This document shows, in pieces, positions 21,260-32,239 of a stretch of 43,848 bases of DNA. Origin of the DNA: Rachicladosporium sp. CCFEE 5018 (lineage: Eukaryota; Ascomycota; Dothideomycetes; Cladosporiales; Cladosporiaceae); assembly GCA_002077045.2 (NCBI GenBank), contig KZ111145.1:1-43848 (forward strand). The letters are read 5' to 3'. The notes under the pieces were generated by a model. It did no database searches. It saw only the letters and a list, made by a program, of their open reading frames with translations, and had not been told where the DNA came from. The translations under genes and the position numbers were made by a program. Every line of letters starts with the position of its first letter. Position 1 is the first letter of the stretch.

Positions 21260-21649
21260 CCATGGTCAACGGACCGCTCGACTACTTGCAGTAGGTCGGC
21301 GGGTCATGCCCACTCTGCCCTCCGAACGACTCTGATGTGAACACGCTGACGAGATATAATGTCTGATGCGTGCGTGCAGTAGCTTTGGCTCTGTTGCTTT
21401 GGTGGGCTGGTGTGAATTGGTAAGGTCTTCGTCTTCATCTGCTACGTCTCCCACTCTCAAGTCGAACATGGAAAGCTGTCATTCCTGAGCATTGCGTTGA
21501 TCGCGGGCGTTTGTGTTTGATTTGAGCATGGTAGAGATAGTGAAGCGACAGCATTTGCATCGAGCCCGGTACATTACACAGACGACGCACCAAGGTTTCT
21601 GGCCTGAAGCACAGCGTCGTTCAAACGAGACGACCACGACAAAGCGATC

Positions 21650-22347
21650 ATGCTGGCAACAGCGACTGGCCAGAGCGCATTGCAGAACATCCAGCCCTCT
21701 TGTGCGATCTGCGGTGCGGCATCAACCCCAGAATGTGCACATGAAGGCGATCGCTTGAAGCTAGCACTTGATCAGGCAATGGCAAGGTGGCAGGGCGTGC
21801 TGCAGATACGGTACACAGACCAGCTCGCTGATATTCAAGTACTTACCTCACACTTCATCACAGCGAATGGGTCCTTATCCACGCACGCAACAGCGTCATC
21901 AACACCTTTACCCAGCTCAAGGCTGCCCGCGCCCACGCTCACGTAGCATACCTCCAGACCCTACCCTGCTACACACTCTTCCAGACCTACGGCGGGCATC
22001 CTCCCTTGCCGCCTCAGCAACTGGCAGTTCTACACACCCAGATTAGCAACGCGAATGGCATCTTCCGCCAGGGCATCGACGAGGACTGGCGCCGATCTTG
22101 TCTTCGTTACCCTGAAGTGCTGGACTACTATTTCTCGCTTGTTGAGGTCAGCTTTCCAGATGAGCAAGACTCGATGGTGCGCACACCCAGGTTCGGGGCA
22201 CAGGCGAAGGAGCCAAACAAGGTGAAATCACGCCGGGACAGTCTGGATATGGGGAGCGAGAAGGGAAAGAAAAGGGATCGGAGGAGAAATGGAGGGAGGA
22301 CGCCACCGCCTGAGGCGCCGATGGCGGGAAGGTATGGGAGGAGGTGA
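21650..22347 (+). CDS. conserved fungal hypothetical protein with N-terminal Cys motif (copy B)
   Basis: Copy of the gene at 2755-3452. Exons 21650-21810 and 21864-22347 flank a 53-bp intron; exon lengths equal those in copy A (161 and 484 bp) and the product is 214 residues. The stop inside the intron of copy A is here a CAA, so the unspliced frame runs further but ends without family resemblance. Differences from copy A are few conservative substitutions, mostly in the basic tail. Confidence 0.75.
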
Positions 22348-23116
22348 GGGACGGGGAGCATCGAGGGATGCATGTCTCGCGGACCGAAAGCCTCTGGGCG
22401 ACCGACAGACCCTGGCTACACTTGTGGCACTGAGGCGCGCTATGTCAATATCTCGAGAAACGACATGGCGGCTTCGACGAGGACACGGCACCAATGTCGA
22501 ATACCGAGTTCTCGGCGATACTCATCCACTCGCTGAGGGGTACATTGAGCCCAGGATCGACGCGGTCTGAAACATGCCCACAACATCAGCTGGAGACGTC
22601 TGCTCGCAGCTAGTGGTATCCGAGGCCGACATTGAGCTCTCTCGCAACCGCTCAATCTTGCACACCTGCGACTTCTTCGACAACCGGTCCATCATTGCTC
22701 TCACGCTTCACGTCGCATTATCAGAGGGATATTGTCATGCTCATGAGAGGCGCGCAATTCGCAGGGAAAGCTCCAGTCTCACACGGCCCGGGAGACTGCG
22801 TCATGTAGCATTTCTTTGTTGTCAAGATCTCGCAATTGGTCATGAGAGTAAGATCTAGGGTGGGGGATCTATACAAGATCTAAAAACGATCCCATATGCT
22901 CCCTCGTGGCATGGGCCGCCCGCTGGCGCGGCATTGCGGAACGAATCCCGCATCACATACAGGACCTCGGCTCTGCAGGTGGTCCACAGGACCCGACGCC
23001 AACCGTAGCTTCGACAACGAGACGTGGAGTAGCCGTATCTAGCAATGTAGTGTAGTCTACCTCTCAAGCTCCTCATCTCCTACTACTTGAATGATATGTT
23101 CTTGCCGGAATCGATT
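22348..23116. other. intergenic, thiolase promoter region (copy B)
   Basis: 769 bp matching 3453-4240 of copy A with several small indels in the middle. The part nearest the thiolase is best conserved. Confidence 0.4.
22965..22970 (+). promoter_or_regulatory. candidate FarA/FarB-type CCTCGG site (copy B)
   Basis: Same hexamer at the same 152-bp distance from the thiolase ATG as in copy A, within a conserved stretch. Confidence 0.3.
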
Positions 23117-24492
23117 ATGGCCTCCCGCATCCTCTCCACCCCCCTCCGCTCCACCCCTAGATCCTCCGCCATGTGCACTCCCCAGCTCCGCCTCGCCTCC
23201 CTCTCCCGCCAATTCCACTCCACCCCAGCCCAGCGTCGCGAAGTCCAAGAAGCCTACATAATCTCTGGCGCCCGCACGCCCTGCGGTGTCTTCAACGGCG
23301 CCTTCACCACAGTTTCCGCGACCCAACTAGGAGCAACAGCGATCAAAGCAGCAGTAGAAAGATCATCTGTCCCTATCTCCAAGATCAGCCACGTCTACAT
23401 GGGCAACGTTCTCGGCGCCGCAGTAGGCCAAGCACCAGCGCGACAAGCAGCTATATTCGCTGGGCTGCCAAATACCATCGAAGCGACGACAGTGAATAAG
23501 GTGTGTGCGAGTGGGATGAAAGCCGTGAGTATAGCTGCACAGCAAATCGAGCTAGGGCACGATGAGGCTGTCGTAGCGGGAGGAATGGAGAACATGAGTC
23601 GCGTACCACTATACATGCCTCGCGCTTCGCAGCAGCCGCCGTTCGGGGACGTGAAACTCTCGGATGGGCTGATCAAGGACGGGCTGTGGGATGTGTATAA
23701 TCAGATTCACATGGGGAACTGTGCCGAGAAGACAGCGAAGGATCACAACGTCACGAGGGAGGAGCAGGATGCGTTTGCGATATTGAGCTACAAGCGGGCG
23801 CAGGAGGCGTGGAAGCAGGGCTTATTTGATGATGAGATCGTGCCTGTGACTGTGAAGGGGAAGAAGGGTGATACGGTCGTGAAGGAGGATGAGGGGTATA
23901 ATAAGTTAAAGCTAGAGAAAGTGCCGACTCTGAAGCCAGCGTTCGATCGCTCGGGATCTGGTACGGTCACAGCGGCGAACAGCAGCTCGTTCAACGACGG
24001 TGCGTCAGCGCTCGTGTTGGTCAATAAGACACTAGCGAAGGAGCATGGTAAGGGCAAGAAGGTGCTTGCGAGAATATGTGCATATGCGGACGCGGCCATC
24101 GATCCCATCGACTTTCCCGTGGCGCCTGCGAGGGTCGTGCCGATTGTGCTGGAGCGGGCTGGTATTTCAGCAGATCAGGTGAAGATATGGGAGTTCAACG
24201 AGGCCTTCGCTGCAGTCATCAAGGCGAATCAGAAGGTAAGCAGTGTTCCTCAGATTATCGATTGCAGTGCGACTGACTTATATCCCAGATCCTCGGACTT
24301 GATGGCGACAAGGTGAATCCTCGCGGCGGTGCCATCGCCCTTGGCCACGCGCTCGGGAGCTCTGGATCGCGTATAATCGTCACCTTGCTCCACCAGCTCA
24401 GGGTCGGCGAATATGGATGTGCAGCGATTTGCAACGGCGGAGGCGCGGCAACTGGCATAGTCGTGCAGAGAGTCGATGCCGATGAGCTATGA
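23117..24492 (+). CDS. mitochondrial acetyl-CoA C-acetyltransferase (acetoacetyl-CoA thiolase), copy B
   Basis: Exons 23117-24235 and 24289-24492 with a 53-bp intron (one base shorter than in A); 440 residues with all thiolase motifs intact, about 98-99% identical to copy A at protein level. The DNA difference is uneven: 23410-23560 differs from A at about 24 of 151 positions, nearly all silent, while the following 700 bp differ at only about 11. The longer open frame starts at TTG, so the ATG at 23117 is used. Confidence 0.93.
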
Positions 24493-24894
24493 TCATGTAC
24501 GTCCGCTCATGGAGGAGGAGGAGCAATTTCCGACTCAAGGGACGTCGGGTCCGCAAGTGGACGAAGGCCAATGCGGCACCCCACCGTCAAACGTCCAGCA
24601 GGCATCACGGAGCACGCTCACCTCGGGCCATCATTGTCCTCCTCGACAAGCCATGGACGTGCGACGTGCTCGCGAGTGGACCTGCCCGTATTCGGTGGCA
24701 ATCCTGACACGGCCTCAATCTCACCAGGCAGATCAGAAAAGCCGGCGACAACTTAGGTTACCGGGACAGGTCGTTGTTCGCAATGGGCTCCTAGGTTTTT
24801 GATGTCTGGCCGGCAAGGTGCTCACGAGAAGACGCTATCAGTGGAGTCGAACAGCCATGCTGTCCATATTCTGTACAACACGTCATGCATGCAT
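24493..24894. other. intergenic between convergent genes (copy B)
   Basis: About 400 bp, more divergent from copy A than the genes on either side. No gene seen. Confidence 0.4.
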
Positions 24895-26127
24895 TCATTG
24901 CACCATGTACCATGCTGTACCGAGTCCAAGTAGCGATGTAACACCTACGGCCTTCTTGAGCCAAGCTGAAGTGCCAATGCTGTCAATCGTAGTAGCTGTG
25001 TCGAGCTGAGATGGGTGCTGCTTGAATGTAGCCGCTGGGTCGGGCGCCCGAGCAGTCTCATTCTCCAGTATGGCCCGAGTTTTCTCCACAAGCATCCTCA
25101 GACCGTCCAGATCCCGCTGCCATGTTCGACGTCTCGCAGCCTGGTCATCTTGGTTCCCAGCACCCTCAGGACTTTCATCGCGATCGACTTCCACACCTTG
25201 CACGTTGCCGAAGAAGTCCAAGATTCGCCGGTCCCTTGCTGCAGCCTCACCACCAGGGAATAGATCGTACCGTACACCTGCGTCACTGTGCACACGCTCC
25301 GGCGTCATGTAGTCGAACAGCTCCCCCAACCTCACATCAGAGCTCGTCGAATTTAATCTCGTCTCCAAGAAGTTAAGGTTGAAGTACGTCCACCGATCCA
25401 CCACCGCAACCCCAACATCCTGATCCGCATGATGTGAGTACGAGCTCTGATCCTTGGCGCTCGATCCCGTCGCAATGATATTCGGCGTGTAGAACGCAGG
25501 ATACATGGTGTTTGCCTGACATGTATCAATCATGAAAAGCATCTCGTGATACCGCTTCTTCTCCCACATCTGCTCGAAGGCGTCTGCTAAGTTGAAGGAA
25601 GAGATTTCCTCCGAGTCTTGGAATTTGAGGAACTCGTTGCCGCCGTGGCCGGTCATGTAGATCAGGATGTTGGAGCGGTCGTCAGTCATGAGGCGTTTAG
25701 AGGTTGGATGGCTGGCGGGCCAGCGGTCTGTCAGCAGTCGAATGAATGACTCGACCGTGACTTCTGTGCCGCGATAATCGACCTCAATGCCGCCCATGCC
25801 CTCAACCCCTTCACTCATCTGCTCCTGCCCCGCAGTCTCGCCATTGTCGTCGTACACGTCTAGCTCTCTGCTCTTGTCGTTGAAGACACTACCCGGGAAG
25901 GAGTTGCGCGGATTACAAGCCATGTCATCGGGGAGCATGAGGATGATCTGCGAGTCGGGGATGCCTAGGCGCTTGACGGTACGGTAAAGGGAGAGAACAT
26001 TGGCGAGGTGGCGGTAGTTGAACCAGAAGCGCGAGGTGCTGACGAGGACGGCCCAGTTGGAGGTGTGGGTTGCGTGGGCGAGGGCGACGAGGGCGAGGAG
26101 TAGAGGGAGGAGGGTGAGAGAGCGCAC
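24895..26127 (-). CDS. GPI8/PIG-K transamidase, start codon lost (copy B)
   Basis: The body of the protein is intact and about 96-97% identical to copy A, with T-G-H-G-G, I-D-T-C-Q-A and the C-terminal anchor. At the position of the two start ATGs of copy A, copy B reads ACA GTG (plus strand 26125-26130, CACTGT instead of CATCAT). No in-frame ATG lies upstream before a TGA. The next in-frame ATG is about residue 64, which would remove the signal peptide and the first strand of the protease fold. Options are a null copy, a near-cognate GTG start, or a new upstream exon, since the change also creates a CACAG acceptor-like site. The coordinates cover the homologous frame. Confidence 0.8.
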   Translation of the reverse strand: MRSLTLLPLLLALVALAHATHTSNWAVLVSTSRFWFNYRHLANVLSLYRTVKRLGIPDSQIILMLPDDMACNPRNSFPGSVFNDKSRELDVYDDNGETAGQEQMSEGVEGMGGIEVDYRGTEVTVESFIRLLTDRWPASHPTSKRLMTDDRSNILIYMTGHGGNEFLKFQDSEEISSFNLADAFEQMWEKKRYHEMLFMIDTCQANTMYPAFYTPNIIATGSSAKDQSSYSHHADQDVGVAVVDRWTYFNLNFLETRLNSTSSDVRLGELFDYMTPERVHSDAGVRYDLFPGGEAAARDRRILDFFGNVQGVEVDRDESPEGAGNQDDQAARRRTWQRDLDGLRMLVEKTRAILENETARAPDPAATFKQHPSQLDTATTIDSIGTSAWLKKAVGVTSLLGLGTAWYMVQ

Positions 26128-26714
26128 TGTGAGATGGGATGGAAGCTCGTCACCTCAGCTACGTGGGCGCATACAATGTGTATCAGGTGCTTTACTGTTA
26201 ATGACTGGCTGTCCAGCCTCGTACGCGAACATGAGGTCCCTGCGTCTGGCTGCGTGGAACGAGTGACCACAGCATGATTACTAAGACTGGCTTGAGAATC
26301 GACGTCTGGATTCGTACTTCTCACACGTGCTGTAGCCGACTTTCATACACACAGCGCTCTCTAGAGCACTCTCGAGCATATGTCGGAAACATGGAGACGC
26401 ATCTGGCCGTATGAGCCAGGCTGAACTTTGTGCTGGATGCACCTCTGGTCCATCCACAGACTCCGAGAGATGCACTCGCCGCTCGCGACAACATGCCATT
26501 TTCACATGCAGATTGACAACCCGCACGACAGTCTCAGCGATCAGGCATACTTGCATGGATCGAGCGTAAGCGAGGAGCTGCAGCTCTAGCACGTATGAGG
26601 TGCATGATCAAGGTACTCAGCCTCACATACGCTTCTGCTTCCTTCACCGTTGCAAATGTGAGTTCCCAGCAGATAGCAGGGTAAGCTTGCGTACTCTGGG
26701 AGCCAACAGTAAGC
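26128..26714. other. divergent promoter region between GPI8 and HET gene 1 (copy B)
   Basis: 587 bp; only the parts next to either gene align well with copy A. No gene seen. Confidence 0.35.
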
Positions 26715-27800
26715 ATGCGTCTTTACAATGTCGTTACATGCACTTTCCAGCAGTTCCACACTGCCGTACCGCCCTACATCATTGCATCTCACAGGTGGGG
26801 TAGCGAGGAATTGACATATCAGGATGTCGAAGGACATCTCAACACGTACAAGTCCGGTTACGTCAAACTGCGTGGCTTCTTGGACTATGTGAGACAGACG
26901 TATCCATTTATCCACTGGCTCTGGATCGATACCTGCTGCATTGATAAGACGAATAGCGTGGAATTGTCCGAGTCTATTAACAGCATGTTCAAATGGTACA
27001 GGAATGCTGCAGTATGTCTAGCGTATCTGAGCGACGTGGACTTCAGCGCAGAGACCCGGAATGCCGAGGAGTCAAGTACGCGAACAGAGGGCAGTGCGTA
27101 CATGAGCGATGATCTCAAGCGGCAACTACAACACAGTGAATGGTTCAGTAGAGGATGGACTTTGCAAGAGCTCGTGGCGCCGCGATTGGTCGTTTTCCTA
27201 TCCCGGCAATGGGAAGTCATTGGCTTCAAGGGTCGAGGATTCTACAACGACACGTCGTTTATTGCGCAGGTCGCGGCCCTCACGCGCGTTCCAGCGGAAG
27301 TACTGCATGACTCGAGAGAAGTCGGTAGGGTGTCAGCTGAGCAGAAGATCAGGTGGGCCATTAGTCGAGAAACCACACGTGAAGAAGACATATGGTATTG
27401 TCTTTTCGGTCTGCTTGATGCACCCATCGGCGCCAACTACGGCGAGGGATCTAAGCGTGCCCGACGGCGACTCCTTGCTGAGCTAGAGGCAGTCGGGTCA
27501 ATTGCAATTGGGCGTGCCGCCGTGCTCACGAGGGAGTTTGATGAGAGGGATCCAGAGTTCCATGACTTTCCAGATGGACTTCGCGATGATGACGTGACGG
27601 GTAGTGAGTACCAAAAAGCTCTTTTCGACGACGCACGAGCGCATACGGAAGAGGAGCCTTCAGAGAGTGTGCGACGGCCGAGTCCAGAGACAGTTCGCCG
27701 CCTGTATGCGCTCATCATCGCCCAAGGTTACAACACCTCCGATGCGGTGGAGATGCTGAGAGAGTACGTCGCGACTGGACGGATTGCTCGGCTGCGATAA
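26715..27800 (+). CDS. HET-domain protein 1, copy B
   Basis: 361 residues from ATG 26715, with the same HET motifs and C-terminal helical units as copy A (unit 1 about nt 27461-27546, unit 2 near the end). It is six residues shorter because the CAG of copy A is TAA here; the rest of the former tail is still readable before a TGA downstream. Substitutions cluster after the HET domain. Confidence 0.9.
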   Translation: MRLYNVVTCTFQQFHTAVPPYIIASHRWGSEELTYQDVEGHLNTYKSGYVKLRGFLDYVRQTYPFIHWLWIDTCCIDKTNSVELSESINSMFKWYRNAAVCLAYLSDVDFSAETRNAEESSTRTEGSAYMSDDLKRQLQHSEWFSRGWTLQELVAPRLVVFLSRQWEVIGFKGRGFYNDTSFIAQVAALTRVPAEVLHDSREVGRVSAEQKIRWAISRETTREEDIWYCLFGLLDAPIGANYGEGSKRARRRLLAELEAVGSIAIGRAAVLTREFDERDPEFHDFPDGLRDDDVTGSEYQKALFDDARAHTEEEPSESVRRPSPETVRRLYALIIAQGYNTSDAVEMLREYVATGRIARLR

Positions 27801-28638
27801 GTTCAAGCTGCTGCATGAGAGAGGAGATCTGGATCACTCAAGATGCCGGCATAGGCAGCCGTAGATGAGAGTCTTTATACTGAGCCATATATTTCTAACC
27901 CGCTTCAGGCATGCAAGTACTGGCCACCGATACCGCAGCTCGAGACATACAGCGGAGTATCTCAATCGAACGCCGGGTCCGCTGCTGCGTGAAACGTTGA
28001 CTTCGATCCTCCAGGGACCGCAAGTGGGAAGTAAAGTACTTGGGTTGATACTGACTCCGGCGCGAGCTCTGTATCATGCTTACTAGACCGATGGGAGATC
28101 GCATCTGCAAGACAATTGCTTTTCTAGCGCACTAGATCTCTCGTCGGTAGTCGCATGAACGAGTCTGCAGTCGTAGTGCGTCGCATGGATGCTCTGGCGA
28201 TTGGGACACGTCATGGATGGCATCAAGCCCGTGTAAATGCAGACGTACCAGCGTCTGCATGTCGCAGTACGAGCTGCTTGCGTCCTAGCAGTGTCTGGTT
28301 GATGGGAGCATTAAGAATCCTGTTGCCGAGAAGAGCACAGCTCGGGTCGCTATGTGCATCTTGCGAGCTGTTGGTGCGGCGGGTCAATCCCATATACGCG
28401 AAGTGCAGGTGCATGAGGGTGCTGAGGCGATTGGGCATACCTGCAGCTGTCAATCTCAGCTGCACAGCGCTGTCACATGCGTAGTGCCGCGTCACTTTAA
28501 TTTTCTAGCCTTGCCCAGCTGCGATCCGAGTGTTACCACAAGTGTATGCTTCGCGACCTCGTGGCTTCCAAATACTGCTCAGCATCCCCAGGAGTCTTGT
28601 TGGCACGTTAAGTAGTTCATGTGTGTTCCAGAGTCAGC
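27801..28638. other. intergenic between HET genes 1 and 2 (copy B)
   Basis: 838 bp, strongly diverged from 9175-10144. No conserved open frame. Confidence 0.35.
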
Positions 28639-30400
28639 ATGCATCTGCTTAGTGTCGACACTCTGGAATTCAAGTCTTTCGAGTCTGACATTGAGCCGTA
28701 TGCCATCGCATCGCATAGCTGGTTCCCTGATGATCATGAGCCAACATATACAGATGTCTGTAGACGGCGCAACACTTCCAAGCCTGGCTACAAGAAGTTA
28801 CTCGGATTCACCAATCATGTTCGAACTCACTATAGGGGCATATCCTGGTTATGGATCGACACATGCTGTATAGATAAGGAAGATGAAACGGAGCACTCGG
28901 AATCTATTGACAGCATGTATGACTGGTATAAGAACGCAGCAATATGTTTAGCATACCTCGCGGATGTCCCCTATAGCAGAGATGGAAAAAAGGTTGAGCA
29001 GAGCCTTTGAATCTAGTGCATGGTTCACTAGGCGTTGGACGTTGCAGGAGCTTGTGGCCCCAAGGATCGTGGTCTTTCTCACAAGACAGTGGACCGAGAT
29101 TGGGTGCAAAGGTGCTGGTAGGGATCGTGGTACGCTCGGCCACGTAGTAGACCACGTGTCCGAAGTGACAGGCATCCCTGTCGCTGTCCTAGAAGATCCT
29201 GCTAAGCTCAACTCGGTGTCACTCCTGGAGATCATACACTGGGCCGAGGACAGAGAGACCAGCAGAGAAGAGGACAAGTGGTACTGTCTCTATGGCTTGG
29301 CAAAGGCAGGCGGCGGATCAAGATACGGCGAGGGCGCCCTGGGAGCCAAAGGACGCTTAGTGTCGAGCCTTGTTCAGAGTCAACGCATTCGTACCGACGA
29401 AGCTGAAACGATCGTGCGACGGGACGATGAGCGTAGGGCGCAGCTTGCAAGGGTGCATCGTGCACTGCCGATCTATCAGGCCAGGATCAACTCCGGAAAA
29501 TCTGCGTACTCGGAAAGGACCCTCGACGGCGAGAGCGTGGAGGGAGTACGCCGTGAAGATCTTGCAGATGTTGCAAGACTATATCTGATTCTGTTCGAGA
29601 GAGGGCTTTCGGAGGAAGAGGCCACGGACGTTATCGTGCGACGAGAAGACGAGCGCAGAGAGCGGCGCGCAATGGCAGTGCGTCACACCAGGACTAACCC
29701 TGGACGGCGTAAGGCTCCGGACGGAGAGTCCGTCCGCACGAGCTCAATACAAGGACGTCGTGGAGATCTTCCACATTCACACTCGACTCTGCTCGCGCGA
29801 GGGCCGTCAGAGGAAGAGTCCAGGAATGCGATCACAAGTGCCAGAGCGGTGCAAGGAGTCTCAGCATCGTCAACAACTGCAACTACGAACATCCACGCGA
29901 GGCGTGGCGCTGTTACGCCTCCAAACAGGGGCAGGACACAGAGCGCTTCGCCACTTTCGCAGAGATCAGAAGACTCGGATGTATCTACACCGCCCGGGTC
30001 GCCGAGAGACCACGATCGAGGGGTCGAATCTCGCGACGCACAGCGCGTGCCCAAAGACGTCGTTTCACGCTTGATTCGAGGCCTGATTGCGAAGGGTCAT
30101 TCGGAAGAGGAGGCTCGAGAGGAGGCTCGAGCGATTATAGCTCGGTATCGTTCAACAGGTCGGTTCGACCTCGCCTCAGACGAGCCAGCTGGGAGTGTCA
30201 GGACACCCTCCAGAGCAGCGACTCTAGCAGATCAAAGCCGGACACCAAGAACGTTGCCGTCATCACAGAGATTAGATCAAGTTGTGTCGCGAGGCACCAC
30301 AGCAAGCTCCAGTGGCGAGGATCGACAAATTGACTCCTTGCAACGCCAGGTGGCGAGCGTGAGCTTTCGACAGCGCCGAACGCGTTCACCGGGACGCTGA
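28639..30400 (+). CDS. HET-domain protein 2, frameshifted (copy B)
   Basis: The HET domain begins at ATG 28639 with Y-A-I-A-S-H-S-W and W-L-W-I-D-T-C-C-I-D, and is broken at a run of six A (28986-28991). The frame then meets a TGA at 29008-29010, while R-W-T-L-Q-E-L-V-A-P and all later sequence continue in the next frame to 30400. Five A would keep it open, so an extra A by mutation or homopolymer error explains the break. The C-terminal part is long and has four candidate helical units (about nt 29341-29433, 29560-29665, 29763-29846, 30058-30160), against two in copy A, plus a Ser/Arg-rich tail. Another frame near 30378-30482 also looks protein-like, so the true end is uncertain. Confidence 0.8.
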
Positions 30401-30827
30401 CGAGCTTGCACAACGTGCCAGCACGATGCACAACGACATTGCTAACATCAAGCGCGAACGTCGAGAAGTCGGACCTCGTTAATCACTCCAAGGGATCAGC
30501 CCGAATCACTATTCAGCTTCGTCGATAGTCCAAGCAGCCACTTACTATCGATCTCACTATTCCTGTAGCGCGTCGGATGTCTGACGCTCGTGGAACAGAG
30601 GACCGACATTTTCAGACTGATCATTTCCGATTCTCCAGCGTGCGTATAAGCACAGCATCTGATGCGCAGGGAGATACCCACGAGCGTATGGATTAGCGAG
30701 CAGGGGGTCCATCAGATGGCATCAGCGATGTCGTCTTTCGTCGCCGTCCGGGAAGATAACACGGAGCAGCACTCCCTCGAGAACGGTGCGGCAGAGTCAT
30801 CTAAGTTGCTTCCGGTCGGTCGAGGGC
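30401..30827. other. intergenic between convergent genes (copy B)
   Basis: 427 bp; the start may still be tail coding sequence of HET gene 2 in another frame. Nothing else recognised. Confidence 0.35.
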
Positions 30828-31534
30828 TCAGATACGAAGAGCATCATACTCCTCATCCTGCGGGAACCTACACACCACCGTTCCGTCAGCACCAATCTTC
30901 AAACCCATCCATCCCACACAACAAGCACCACTCACCCCAAATGAAACCTCCCACACCTCCCCCACTCCAACCCCGCCCCCTCCCCCGTCTCGAACTCCTC
31001 AACACGTCCGCCCGCCCTCTTATCCTCACTCAAAAAACAACACTGCAACCCCTCCCCACTAAGACCCTTCTGCCACGTGGGAAAGCAGAATCCAAAAATG
31101 GTTCCACTCACATCCCAAAGCGTAGCCTGCTGCGTCGATATATACTTGAACCTTCCCTTTACGCGGAAGGGCATAGGTGTATTCTTCCCATCCTTCCACA
31201 GCACCTCTTTAACCTTTTCGCCGCTCGTGCCGATCGGCGGCCGCACACGCTGGGATGGCTGGAAGACTGTGACGGCTGTGTGCGGCATGCTGTCCTCTTT
31301 GTCTGCTCTTGCTGCGGCGCCGGAGGGGTCAATGCTGTAGGCCACGCTGTCGATCTGTATCATATCGTTCGGGCGGGTTGAGAGGGGATCGTCTTCGTCG
31401 AGCTCGAAGTAGCCTATGCCGTGCGTGCCGTGGTTGGTTAGGAAAGCTACGGGAGGACCGCCATCGCGGAGACCGGCGGTGTAGGCGGAGAGGAGGGAGT
31501 ATTGGTAGATGTCATTAGGTATTGAGGGGGCCAT
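30828..31534 (-). CDS. acetolactate decarboxylase-like protein (copy B, intact)
   Basis: Exon 1 31534-30936, a 68-bp intron (donor GTGAGT) and exon 2 30867-30828 encode 212 residues. Exon 2 completes the conserved tail (F-P-Q-D-E-E-Y). The N-terminal I-Y-Q-Y-S-L-L-S-A, the H-G-T-H-G-I-G loop and the G-T-I-F-G-F and W-Q-K-G segments match the AlsD fold. In bacterial enzymes zinc is held by His-x-His and a later His after Gly-Gly. Here the matching places read L-Q-C-C-F (about 163-167) and G-G-R-V (about 175-178), so all three histidines are absent. Either metal binding differs in this fungal branch or activity is lost. Substrate is therefore not asserted. Confidence 0.8.
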
Positions 31535-32239
31535 CGTGGGGTATGCGGGAAATTATGGCCCAATGGAGTGGAGGTGAGATGGGAACAGGTGGGGGAACTG
31601 GACGGTGATGAGAAGAGTGCCGCGTTCCTACCTATGGTGACTTGTTGTCTATCGTGTAGCGTATGATGTGCTGGTTCGAAGTGCATGCAGCGGCTTTCTA
31701 GCTGCAGTGTTAGACCGCATACGGCGGGATGTGTTTACTGCGGAGCCGATCCAGCGCAAGTCCGAAATCGCAGGTCTTGCCAAGCCTAATCCAGTCACGT
31801 GCTGATTCTTGTCTCGGCGAGGACGCTTGGACGACCATACTATGTTCGAGAGTGTGTAGCACGGCCAGATACATCGGAATGTTCGGGAGGCTCGCCTGAA
31901 TGCGCGAGCTTGCTTCGTCGAAGACAGGTACTCGGTACTCTGAACGAGATGCAATGTGAACCGCCGGCATTGCACAGCAGCAAGTTGACCAGGGCTTAGG
32001 CAGATCGCATGTGCGCCGTGTCGCAGCAGTAGCGAGTCTGCACATTTCCGTACCGAAACGTGGTCGTGGCACAGCACCGAAGCCCAATCTCTGCGCCAGC
32101 GTTGTGTTACCGGGTAGAGATGACAAAGCGGAGGTAGCATTCGGGTCCTTGCACAGAGACTGGCAGGTATTTTCGTTGAGGTCGCACCCGTACCAGATAC
32201 ATCTCCCTCGCTAGCGTCCATGTCGAGATTCGCATAACC
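31535..32239. other. intergenic (copy B)
   Basis: 705 bp, counterpart of 12860-13583 with many substitutions. No gene seen. Confidence 0.35.

Noticed and set aside
18484..21294. Open frame running from copy A of the large gene through the N run into a short peptide
   Set aside because: It crosses ten N; the peptide after the gap belongs to the intergenic start of copy B.
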